A stretch of 8,841 nt of DNA from Cyclobacteriaceae bacterium (GCA_015492915.1 WGED01000276.1:1-8841), one strand, 5' to 3'; shown: positions 1-6,258, numbered from the stretch's first letter. Notes: generated by a model from the letters alone, not told the origin. Program-made: numbers and translations.

Positions 1-59
1 CCCCCCCTCCGAAAGATGACCATGAGAAAATGGCCGATTTTTCATATACTAAATATTAA
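1..59 (+). CDS. C-terminal end of an unidentified protein (partial, enters from the left)
   Basis: Reading from base 3, the plus strand gives a proline run followed by KDDHEKMADFSYTKY and a TAA stop at 57-59. The polar, lysine- and aspartate-rich tail and the mixed codon wobble look like a genuine protein end and not noise. Frame 2 closes at base 19; frame 1 stays open longer but reads less like a protein. The gene would converge on the minus-strand gene ending at base 98, leaving a 38-base gap. A hairpin with a T-run follows at 76-115 and could be its terminator. Too little is visible to name a family. The call is inference and depends on upstream sequence. Confidence 0.45.
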   Translation, partial: PPPKDDHEKMADFSYTKY

Positions 60-75
60 TCCATTTTTAGCATTG

Positions 76-115
76 CGGTAAAGGAAAATAGGCCTGTCTA
101 TTTTGCCGTTTTTTT
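76..115 (+). terminator. Possible rho-independent terminator after the partial plus-strand gene
   Basis: The arms AAAATAG (85-91) and CTATTTT (98-104) pair around a 6-base loop. An outer CGG (76-78) can pair with CCG (106-108) across an internal loop, and seven T residues follow at 109-115. The stem is AT-rich and so weak. Its right arm and T-run lie inside the 3' end of the opposing gene, where the same bases encode that protein's stop codon and part of its poly-lysine tail. On the minus strand the stem is not followed by a good T-run, so it would mainly act on plus-strand transcripts. Confidence 0.4.
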
Positions 116-748
116 CTTCTTTTTCAAAGATTTAAAAAATTCTGCCCACGCAAACGGATTGAAGAGCGGGTTGTAACGCGGACCATAGGAATCAAATAAA
201 TAGACGGCTTGTTGCTGGGTGAAGTAGCGGTGGTTCATGCTGCCGTCCATACCCATATTTTTATACATCTCGTACAGAATCCCCGGGTCGAGGTTACGGT
301 CCATGTTGTTCAGGTCCCCCTGATTAGGCAGTCGGTAGGCGAGCACGGCCTCCTTAAACATCTCCTCCGTCGGATAAGGCAATACATCCACATTTTGCAA
401 ATAGGTTGTATCCTCTTCGAGCACAATCATTTGCGTGTAATTATCTCCCTCCAATTCCGGTATGATGACATGCGCTTTCTTGTACCCCACAGCACTTATC
501 ACGACACTGTCACCTTCAAGCACCGGAAATGAAAAATACCCGTAATAATTGGTGGTGGTTCCGCGTCCTCCTTTCGGAACATAAATATGTGCCCCTATTA
601 TGCCACCTGTGGTGTCCTGGGTGGCGACAATACCGGAAAATTGTATTACATCGGGCTTTTCGTCCTGTGCACCGGCAGTAGAGATGCTCAGCCAATACAG
701 GGAAAAAGCCAGAAAGATAAACAGACAAACGCGCGTAATCAGGGTCAT
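98..748 (-). CDS. Small secreted protein with carboxypeptidase-regulatory-like domain
   Basis: This 216-residue protein begins MTLITRVCLFIFLAFSLYWL. The signal peptide fits cleavage after the A-G-A at about residue 27, so the protein should cross the inner membrane. Residues of about 34-110 match the CarboxypepD_reg-like beta-sandwich seen in many Bacteroidota envelope proteins: an FSGIV strand, then GGIIGAHIYV, YYGYFSF and VVISAVGYK. The remainder (EEMFKEAVLAYRLP, NHRYFTQQQAVYLFD, FNPFAWAEFFKSL) is a charged or aromatic region that I cannot assign to a known domain, ending in a lysine-rich tail. The frame continues upstream to an ATG at 784, but a strong promoter -7 element lies at 767-774 inside that extension, and the ATG at 748 starts directly at the signal peptide. 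I therefore choose 748. It is not a SusC/TonB receptor: it lacks the plug and barrel. Its precise function is unknown. Confidence 0.8.
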   Translation of the reverse strand: MTLITRVCLFIFLAFSLYWLSISTAGAQDEKPDVIQFSGIVATQDTTGGIIGAHIYVPKGGRGTTTNYYGYFSFPVLEGDSVVISAVGYKKAHVIIPELEGDNYTQMIVLEEDTTYLQNVDVLPYPTEEMFKEAVLAYRLPNQGDLNNMDRNLDPGILYEMYKNMGMDGSMNHRYFTQQQAVYLFDSYGPRYNPLFNPFAWAEFFKSLKKKKKTAK

Positions 749-766
749 TAATTCGAATTTACGTAT

Positions 767-797
767 CAAAATTACGCCAATCATTAAGAATGCACAA
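767..797 (-). promoter_or_regulatory. Bacteroidota-type promoter for the CarboxypepD-like gene
   Basis: On the minus strand, TTG at 797-795 is followed after 20 bases by TAATTTTG (774-767), an exact match to the TAnnTTTG -7 consensus of Bacteroidota primary sigma factors with normal spacing to the -33 TTG. Transcription would begin near base 760, giving a leader of about a dozen bases before the ATG at 748. This layout is incompatible with translation from the upstream in-frame ATG at 784. Confidence 0.65.
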
Positions 798-802
798 TTT
801 AT

Positions 803-854
803 TTAACGAATTTTAACTCATTATCTATGACGGAAAATACCGAAATTTGTTAAC
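803..854 (+). promoter_or_regulatory. Regulatory region of the ArsR-type gene with repeated TTAAC
   Basis: The divergent gap carries TTAAC three times: at 803-807, 813-817 (10 bases apart, one helical turn) and 850-854, the last within the palindrome GTTAAC (849-854). A weak -7-like GAAATTTG (842-849, one mismatch to TAnnTTTG) sits about 36 bases before the ATG at 885. The repeats could be an operator for the neighbouring regulator, since ArsR-family proteins often bind their own promoter, but the sequence is AT-rich and the pattern could be chance. Confidence 0.25.
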
Positions 855-884
855 CATAGTGAAAAAAGTTAGACACCTAAGCCT

Positions 885-1274
885 ATGAAACTCAAGAATC
901 TGAGCCTGGCCTATGGCGCCACAATATTCAAAGCGCTCTCTGAAGAGCCGCGGGTGAGGATCGTAAATCTGCTCCTGCATCATGGAGAGCTGTGTATTTC
1001 GGATATCGAACAGATCCTTGACTTTACACAAACGAAAACCTCCCGGCACATGACCTACCTGAAACACGCAGGCATTGTGGGATACAGAAAATACGGACAG
1101 TGGATATTTTACTATATCCTTGAAGAAGTGCAACCGATGCTCGGCCAGATATGGAAATACATCGAAAAAGACACTATTCTGAGCACAGATATCGAGGCTT
1201 TCAATGTTATGTATTCCAACAGGGAATTGACCGCCTATAAACATCGTGAACTTAACAAACCTGCATTCCACTAA
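885..1274 (+). CDS. ArsR/SmtB-type winged-helix transcriptional regulator
   Basis: This 129-residue protein is of normal length for an ArsR-type regulator. ATIFKALSEEPRVRIVNLLL (12-31) is the characteristic first helices, GELCISDIEQIL (34-45) the next helix, TQTKTSRHMTYLKHAG (48-63) the helix-turn-helix with recognition helix, and GYRKYGQWIFYY (66-77) the beta wing. The C-terminal part (about 78-129) has no clear helix carrying ligand residues. In metal sensors such as ArsR the third helix carries ELCVCD; here it is ELCISD, so only Cys37 of the pair remains and a classical alpha-3 metal site is unlikely. It probably represses or tunes its own transcription unit. The HAD gene follows 39 bases later on the same strand, which suggests co-transcription. 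The signal sensed is unknown. Confidence 0.88.
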   Translation: MKLKNLSLAYGATIFKALSEEPRVRIVNLLLHHGELCISDIEQILDFTQTKTSRHMTYLKHAGIVGYRKYGQWIFYYILEEVQPMLGQIWKYIEKDTILSTDIEAFNVMYSNRELTAYKHRELNKPAFH

Positions 1275-1313
1275 ACTTCCTGAAGAAAATCCGGTTTAGA
1301 TCTAAAACTCAAA

Positions 1314-2009
1314 ATGAACGGTAAGTATAAACATATCTTTTTCGATCTGGACCACACGCTTTGGGATTTCGAAAAAAATACCGCCGAAGCCATAGAAGAG
1401 ATATACGCAATGTTCAATTTTGAGCAGTGGACATTCACATTGCAGGATTTTATGGAGTATTTCCGGGAGGTTAATATTTATTTATGGGACAAGTTCAATC
1501 ACGGTCTCATAGACAGGGATGAATTGCGGGATACGAGATTCAATATTATTCTGCAAAAACTCGGTGTACCCGAAAAAGCAATTCCAGATAATATAGGTGA
1601 AAAATATTTGGAAATAGCCCCGGTAAAACCGCATGTAATACCACATACGCATGAGATATTGGGCTATCTGAAAGGGAAATATCATTTGCACATCATTTCA
1701 AATGGTTTTGATGACGTACAGCATATCAAACTCCGGTCTTCCAACATCCACCATTACTTCGAGAAGATCATTACTTCCGACAGCTCGGGATACCGCAAGC
1801 CGCACAAAGGGATCTTTGAATTTGCCATGAAAGAAGCAGGTGCAAATCCTGACAATACACTCATGATAGGGGATAATATCGAAACAGATATCATCGGTGC
1901 GCAAAATACAGGCATAGACCATATATTTTTCAACTATGGCGACACGGTACATGACCTGGATATCACCTTTGAAATCCACTGTCTTAGCGAGTTGAGGAAT
2001 ATCCTGTAA
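1314..2009 (+). CDS. yjjG: YjjG-type HAD hydrolase (non-canonical pyrimidine nucleotidase family)
   Basis: This 231-residue cytosolic HAD phosphatase has all four motifs. Motif I is FFDLDHTLWDF, with nucleophile Asp11 and acid/base Asp13. Motif II is IISNG (Ser129). Motif III is the Lys in YRKP (Lys162). Motif IV is IGDNIETD (Asp187, Asp192), which binds Mg2+. The helical cap lies between motifs I and II (about 18-100). LDHTLWDF followed by a C1 helical cap and GDNIETDIIGAQNTG are typical of the YjjG/YfnB subfamily, whose studied E. coli member dephosphorylates nucleoside 5'-monophosphates, including non-canonical pyrimidines, as a nucleotide-pool cleaning enzyme. Substrate range here is inferred from the family. 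The start at 1314 places motif I at the usual position. It is probably expressed with the regulator just upstream. Confidence 0.85.
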   Translation: MNGKYKHIFFDLDHTLWDFEKNTAEAIEEIYAMFNFEQWTFTLQDFMEYFREVNIYLWDKFNHGLIDRDELRDTRFNIILQKLGVPEKAIPDNIGEKYLEIAPVKPHVIPHTHEILGYLKGKYHLHIISNGFDDVQHIKLRSSNIHHYFEKIITSDSSGYRKPHKGIFEFAMKEAGANPDNTLMIGDNIETDIIGAQNTGIDHIFFNYGDTVHDLDITFEIHCLSELRNIL

Positions 2010-2085
2010 ATCACTTTGCGACTGTTACCAAATATTTTAACCCAAAATTCTCAATAACCTTTCTATTATGTGCTTTAACTACTTC

Positions 2086-2099
2086 CACCCTCGCGGGTG
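2086..2099. repeat. Short hairpin, left part of the element
   Basis: CACCC (2086-2090) pairs with GGGTG (2095-2099) around TCGC, a compact GC-rich hairpin with no T-run after it. It resembles the other two hairpins of the element in size, which suggests a built structure and not a terminator. Confidence 0.5.
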
Positions 2100-2130
2100 A
2101 CAAGTAAAATCAATCACTTCGTTCACGGTT

Positions 2131-2143
2131 GCCTGTTGCAGGC
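2131..2143. repeat. Short hairpin, centre of the element
   Basis: GCCTG (2131-2135) pairs with CAGGC (2139-2143) around a 3-base TTG loop. The sequence continues AGG, so the neighbouring CAGG can also pair in a shifted register. There is no T-run after it. Confidence 0.5.
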
Positions 2144-2210
2144 AGGTTTGACTCGTAACTATAAAGTGCATTATGCCGGCCGGTCTCCTCGCCAAACGTG
2201 CTGATTTTCT

Positions 2211-2226
2211 TCCCGCTCTGGCGGGA
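2211..2226. repeat. Short hairpin, right part of the element
   Basis: TCCCGC (2211-2216) pairs perfectly with GCGGGA (2221-2226) around the tetraloop TCTG. It is the strongest of the three internal hairpins. It is followed by CAAG and not T residues, so it is not an intrinsic terminator on the plus strand. Confidence 0.55.
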
Positions 2227-2275
2227 CAAGTTGTATTTAAGTCCTCATTACGAAATCCTGTTAAGAATTTTGGGT

Positions 2276-2283
2276 TAAATTTG
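2276..2283 (+). promoter_or_regulatory. Likely -7 promoter element of pruA, overlapping the element's right end
   Basis: TAAATTTG at 2276-2283 matches the Bacteroidota -7 consensus TAnnTTTG exactly. It lies 33 bases before the pruA ATG, so transcription would start near 2290 with a leader of about 27 bases. No good TTG is seen at the -33 position, so the promoter is only half-supported. Its first four bases are the last four of the right inverted repeat (2264-2279), and its TTTG lies just outside. Confidence 0.5.
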
Positions 2284-2316
2284 CACCCGATACTTTAACT
2301 GATAAACTGAAAAGAA

Positions 2317-3948
2317 ATGACAAAAGGAATTTTCAATGTACCTGTACCCAAAAATGAGCCCGTGCTGAGCTATGCGCCCGGCTCAAAGGAAAGAGCAGAG
2401 CTGAAAGAGATGCTGGATACACTCCGGTCTCAGGTGATCGAGATACCAATGTATATCGGCGGCAAAGAGGTACGCACCCAAAACATCAGACCTATTAAGT
2501 TGCCGCATGACCATCAGCATATTATTGCACATTATCATGTCGGTGACGGCACCCATGCAGAACTCGCCATTACCGCCGCCCTCAACGCCAAGGAAGAGTG
2601 GGAAAATATGGCCTGGGAGCAACGGGCAAGCATATTCCTGAAAGCGGCAGACCTTATCGCGGGCCCATATCGCGCCAGGATCAATGCTGCGACCATGCTC
2701 GGCCAATCTAAAAATGCCTTTCAGGCTGAGATCGATGCTGCCTGTGAGCTGATCGACTTTCTGCGATACAACGTCTATTTTATGACGCAGATCTACGAAC
2801 AGCAACCCGAATCGGCGAAAGGCATCTGGAACAGGACGGAACAGCGTCCGCTGGAAGGTTTTGTGCTGGCACTCACGCCTTTTAATTTCACTTCCATAGC
2901 CGGTAACCTGCCGACAGCTCCTGCCCTCATGGGCAATGTGGTTGTTTGGACTCCATCACAAAAGCAGGTTTACTCGGCGCATGTGCTGGCGGAGATATTT
3001 CGTGAGGCCGGCGTACCCGACGGCGTCATCAACCTGACGCTGGTTGACGGACCTGTTATGGCAGAAAAGGCATTCAGCCATCCCGATTTCGCGGGTCTGC
3101 ACTTTACGGGAAGTACAAAGGTGTTTAAGTCGCTTTGGAAAACCATTGGCAACAATATCGACAATTACAAGTCATTCCCACGCATCGTAGGGGAGACAGG
3201 TGGCAAAGACTTCATTCTGGCGCATCACACTGCCGATCCTAAAGAAGTGGCTACTGCCATTACAAGAGGCGCCTTTGAATATCAGGGGCAAAAATGTTCT
3301 GCCGCCTCCCGGGCCTACATCCCCGATAATCTATGGGAATCCGTCAAAAAATATGTATTGGAGGATCTGGGGAGTATCAAAATGGGTGGTCCTGAAGATT
3401 TCACCAACTTTATCAATGCCGTGATCGATGAAGTAGCCTTTGATAAACTGGCAAAATACATCGATGATGCACGCAAAGACCCTGTAGTTGAAATCGTGGC
3501 AGGGGGCAACTACGATAAAAGCAAAGGGTATTTCATAGAACCTACCATACTGCGCACCGAAGATCCGAATTATGTGACAATGTGCGAGGAATTGTTCGGG
3601 CCTATCCTCACTGTGTATGTGTATCAGGCAGATAAGTTTGAGGATGCATTATATCTGGTAGACAACACTTCACCATACGGACTCACAGGTGCAATCTTCG
3701 CCAAAGACCGCCAGGCCATCGAGCTGGCTACAACAAAATTAAGAAATGCGGCGGGTAACTTCTACATCAATGACAAGCCGACAGGAGCCGTTGTAGGTCA
3801 GCAACCGTTTGGCGGCGCCAGATCATCAGGCACCAACGATAAAGCAGGATCGATGATCAACCTTTTGCGCTGGGTATCGCCACGGACGATCAAGGAAAAT
3901 TTTGTGCCTCCTACGGATTACAGGTATCCTTTCATGGAAAAAGAATGA
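2317..3948 (+). CDS. pruA: L-glutamate gamma-semialdehyde dehydrogenase (1-pyrroline-5-carboxylate dehydrogenase)
   Basis: This 543-residue cytosolic enzyme oxidises L-glutamate gamma-semialdehyde, in equilibrium with 1-pyrroline-5-carboxylate, to glutamate with NAD+, the second step of proline degradation. It is a complete aldehyde dehydrogenase. VLALTPFNFTSIAGNLPTAP (about 188-207) and VVVWTPSQ form the cofactor-binding part, HFTGSTKVF is the Rossmann glycine motif, Glu293 in VGETGGKDF is the general base, and Cys327 in GQKCSAASR is the catalytic nucleophile. EELFGPILTVYVY and QQPFGGARSSGTNDKAGS complete the active site and tail. Its length and N-terminal region match the stand-alone, mitochondrial-like P5CDH family and not the PutA bifunctional form: there is no proline dehydrogenase domain, and none lies beside it. 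The leader is A-rich without a Shine-Dalgarno sequence, as usual in Bacteroidota. It is probably monocistronic, with a promoter at the edge of the upstream repeat element and a terminator directly after. Confidence 0.95.
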   Translation: MTKGIFNVPVPKNEPVLSYAPGSKERAELKEMLDTLRSQVIEIPMYIGGKEVRTQNIRPIKLPHDHQHIIAHYHVGDGTHAELAITAALNAKEEWENMAWEQRASIFLKAADLIAGPYRARINAATMLGQSKNAFQAEIDAACELIDFLRYNVYFMTQIYEQQPESAKGIWNRTEQRPLEGFVLALTPFNFTSIAGNLPTAPALMGNVVVWTPSQKQVYSAHVLAEIFREAGVPDGVINLTLVDGPVMAEKAFSHPDFAGLHFTGSTKVFKSLWKTIGNNIDNYKSFPRIVGETGGKDFILAHHTADPKEVATAITRGAFEYQGQKCSAASRAYIPDNLWESVKKYVLEDLGSIKMGGPEDFTNFINAVIDEVAFDKLAKYIDDARKDPVVEIVAGGNYDKSKGYFIEPTILRTEDPNYVTMCEELFGPILTVYVYQADKFEDALYLVDNTSPYGLTGAIFAKDRQAIELATTKLRNAAGNFYINDKPTGAVVGQQPFGGARSSGTNDKAGSMINLLRWVSPRTIKENFVPPTDYRYPFMEKE

Positions 3949-3961
3949 TTTTTTGATACTG

Positions 3962-4010
3962 AAACGTCATCCCCGATCCGGCCCGCCCGGTTGATGGGAT
4001 GGCGTTTTTT
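3962..4010 (+). terminator. Rho-independent terminator of pruA
   Basis: CGTCATCCC (3965-3973) pairs with GGGATGGCG (3996-4004) with one G-T wobble, extended by AAA/TTT at the base, and is followed by six T residues (4005-4010). The 22-base loop is GC-rich. The T-run overlaps the stop codon of the converging WG-repeat gene (TAA on the minus strand at 4011-4009). In the minus direction the same stem is followed by only three T residues, so it may act weakly both ways. Confidence 0.65.
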
Positions 4011-6258
4011 ATGGATTTAAAGGTATTTTCAAATCAACCCATTCGGCAGGGAGCGCAGCAAGGTACACATCGTTGTACGCATCATACAACATCGCGTCGT
4101 AGATCATGGGCAGGATATCGACGCCCTCCTTGGAGAGCAATGTGTACTTCCCCTTTCGGGAAGCAATCACATAGCCATTGTTAAGGTCTTCAACCCAATC
4201 AAAACGGGGCAGAATCAGCAGCCTTCCGTCTTTGCCGGCCAGGCCATACTTATTATTTTTCTTTGTTAAAAATCCCCCCGTTTTCAATCTCTGTAATTCG
4301 TCGTATTCACAATCAAGCGTTATCTGTCCTTGTGCATTGATCAGCCCGTAATAACCTTTTTTAACAACACGACACAAGCCATTTTGAAAATTGTAAACCG
4401 TATCATAAGCCGGTTGCACAATAATCTCCTCACGCTTATTTACATATCCCCATCTGCCCCTGATCTTTATGGGCGCCAAACCTTCATGAAAAAAGCCTAT
4501 ATTTTCATACTGATTGGCAATGCGCAGCTTACCGTTGATGTCTACAAATCCCCATTTACCATCGATCTTTACGCCGATAAACGCTTCTTTCATATCCCGA
4601 ATAGCCTGAAAGCGCGGATCATCCGCATTGGTCTTCACACCTGATTTGGTGATAAACGTGTATTTATTGCCTGCACGGGCATAGTAAATACTATCTTCCT
4701 GCAATTCGGAAATTTCATCATACGCCGGTTCTATGATCCTGTCTCCATGCTCATCCCGGAGTCCGATCTTATTGTCAAGTGTCTTTTCGATATAACGATC
4801 GCCGTGTTTATATAGAAAATACTCAGCACTGAAATCTTTCGTATCGGGATACCACGCGACATAACTGCCATAGGGCGATCGCACCAGATACCGCATAGGA
4901 TCGACGATCTCAATGCTCTTTTTCTGAGGAAGGATCTCCCATTCACCGTCGAGATTGAGGATGCCGTCTTCACCGAGAAACTTGACCAGCAGCTTGCCTT
5001 CGGTATACTGCACGATAGAATCGTATTTGCAAAAAATAATCTCTTTTCCAAGCGTATTGAGTACGCCCCAGTAATTACCTCTTTTCGCTTCAAAAAATGA
5101 ATCCCCTAACCAATCAATGGCCTCATAAACCTGATCGGTCAAAACCTTTCCATCCGTGCTGATCATACTCCAGCCCCATCTGCCGTATTTTCCTGATTTT
5201 ACCAGAAAGGTATGATGGATAAGCCTGACAGAATCAAACTCCGGAGGCAACAGCAGATCACCATTGAGTTTTAACACACCGCTCTTTCCTTTTGTCTTCA
5301 CCAGAATCCAGTTGTCGAGATGCTCACGAATATCGAAATCTGAAAACGGGGTGAGCAGGCTGTCGGAAGCGTGGATCAGCGCCTGTGCCTCACCCACTTT
5401 TACTTTATAAATTTCTCGCCCTGCCGGAATAATCTCATCGTAAGCATAGCTGGCGAGCAGATTTCGGTCTTTATCCCAGGCTTGCCACTCCCTGAATTTT
5501 TGCGCCTTGATTCCCTCGCTCCCGATAACGATCTTTTTGTATTCAGGTGCAATAACCATAGTCCCGTCCAGGGAGACAAGTCCCTGTTTACCATTTCTAT
5601 AAGTAATGATATAATTATTTATGCCGGCAGCGGCACTGTCGAGGGCAAAGCCTGTCAGGTTGCGGCCTTCACTTGAAAAAACAGCAATATTTTCATGAAA
5701 AGTCACCTCATACAACTGATCATTCAGCGGTCTGAGCATTTCGTATCTGGGCGGGATGACGGGTTTGCCCTTCTCATTGAGCAAGCCGAAGAAATATCCA
5801 TTATCCCCTTTCTCCATGACAATCAGACAATTTTTATGGACTGTCATCTTCGGGTACCTGAAGGGGACAACCGCTTTTCCCTTAGCATTGATGACTCCGT
5901 ACACTTCGTCTGAGTTATAGGGCAACTTTTTGGAAGCAACTATCCAGCTCTCGTTAAAACGTGAGAGGGAAGTATAAAGCGGTTCGGTGATCTTCTCATT
6001 CCTGGTATTGAGGATGCCCCACAACCCGTCCTTTTTAAATCCTATGACGTTTTCGAGTAATTGAGTGCTGCCATTGGTCCAGCCCAGATCTTCATATTCG
6101 GCAGGTATGACGACACGACCCTTTTTGTTGACCATACCCTTCTTCTCACCCTTGGTGATAATGGCATATTCTTCACCCCCTTTTGCCGCATATCCCTCCG
6201 AGGGCAATAGGTTTATAAAAAGAATAACAAAGAAAAAATATAGAAACCTGGCATTCAC
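4009..6258 (-). CDS. Large exported WG-repeat protein
   Basis: This 749-residue protein starts with a signal peptide (N-A-R, hydrophobic FLYFFFVILFINLL, likely cleavage near Ala24-Ala25). Almost all the rest is WG repeats (WG beta-hairpin family) spaced about 45 residues apart. I count about 16 units, such as KKGMVNKKGRVVIPAEYEDL, DGLWGILNTRNEKITEPLY, GKWGFVDINGKLRIANQYEN and GRWGYVNKREEIIVQPAYD; several are degenerate (NKYTFITKSG, GKYTLLSKEG). No catalytic domain, C-terminal sorting domain, transmembrane anchor or lipobox cysteine is visible, so it is probably periplasmic or released. WG-repeat proteins are common in Bacteroidota, but their function is mostly unknown. The first codon appears to be GTG (6258-6256); no in-frame ATG lies between it and the upstream stop. 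A weak -7-like TTACTTTG (minus strand, 6304-6297) precedes it. The T9SS gene ends 63 bases upstream on the same strand, so co-transcription is possible. Confidence 0.85.
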   Translation of the reverse strand: MNARFLYFFFVILFINLLPSEGYAAKGGEEYAIITKGEKKGMVNKKGRVVIPAEYEDLGWTNGSTQLLENVIGFKKDGLWGILNTRNEKITEPLYTSLSRFNESWIVASKKLPYNSDEVYGVINAKGKAVVPFRYPKMTVHKNCLIVMEKGDNGYFFGLLNEKGKPVIPPRYEMLRPLNDQLYEVTFHENIAVFSSEGRNLTGFALDSAAAGINNYIITYRNGKQGLVSLDGTMVIAPEYKKIVIGSEGIKAQKFREWQAWDKDRNLLASYAYDEIIPAGREIYKVKVGEAQALIHASDSLLTPFSDFDIREHLDNWILVKTKGKSGVLKLNGDLLLPPEFDSVRLIHHTFLVKSGKYGRWGWSMISTDGKVLTDQVYEAIDWLGDSFFEAKRGNYWGVLNTLGKEIIFCKYDSIVQYTEGKLLVKFLGEDGILNLDGEWEILPQKKSIEIVDPMRYLVRSPYGSYVAWYPDTKDFSAEYFLYKHGDRYIEKTLDNKIGLRDEHGDRIIEPAYDEISELQEDSIYYARAGNKYTFITKSGVKTNADDPRFQAIRDMKEAFIGVKIDGKWGFVDINGKLRIANQYENIGFFHEGLAPIKIRGRWGYVNKREEIIVQPAYDTVYNFQNGLCRVVKKGYYGLINAQGQITLDCEYDELQRLKTGGFLTKKNNKYGLAGKDGRLLILPRFDWVEDLNNGYVIASRKGKYTLLSKEGVDILPMIYDAMLYDAYNDVYLAALPAEWVDLKIPLNP

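Larger units (their letters stand above)
2036..2279. mobile_element. 244-bp inverted-repeat element, MITE-like or dispersed palindromic repeat
   Basis: The 307-base gap between the HAD gene and pruA is almost filled by this element. Its ends are a perfect 16-bp inverted repeat, TTTAACCCAAAATTCT at 2036-2051 and its exact complement at 2264-2279. Inside is a second imperfect inverted pair, AAGTAAAATCA (2102-2112) against TGATTTTCTT (2202-2211), so the whole element can fold as a long interrupted palindrome. The interior also holds three short GC hairpins and the palindrome CCGGCCGG (2176-2183). No transposase or long open frame is present. I found no convincing target-site duplication: the bases just outside are ATAT on the left and TTTG on the right. 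A non-autonomous transposable element, an REP/BIME-like repeat or a structured RNA would all fit. Copy number in the genome is the deciding fact and cannot be seen here. Confidence 0.5.

Noticed and set aside
1..7. Run of seven C residues at the window start
   Set aside because: Best explained as proline codons of the partial gene; too short to call a repeat or slippage switch.
825..1271. Open frame antisense to the ArsR-type gene
   Set aside because: The plus-strand frame has a clear winged-helix pattern; the antisense reading has no recognisable motif.
2030..2285. Target-site duplication around the inverted-repeat element
   Set aside because: The bases outside the two repeats (AAATAT on the left, TTTGCA on the right) do not match.
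2011..2316. Riboswitch or attenuator in front of pruA
   Set aside because: No known riboswitch core is recognisable, the hairpins lack T-runs, and the likely transcription start (near 2290) lies downstream of the structured part.
2383..2805. Open frame antisense to pruA
   Set aside because: It lies wholly within the well-supported aldehyde dehydrogenase and has a random-like composition.
4330..4644. Open frame on the plus strand opposite the WG-repeat gene
   Set aside because: It is antisense to clear WG repeats and shows no domain, leader or promoter; similar plus-strand frames at 5371-5676 and 6065-6280 were dropped for the same reason.
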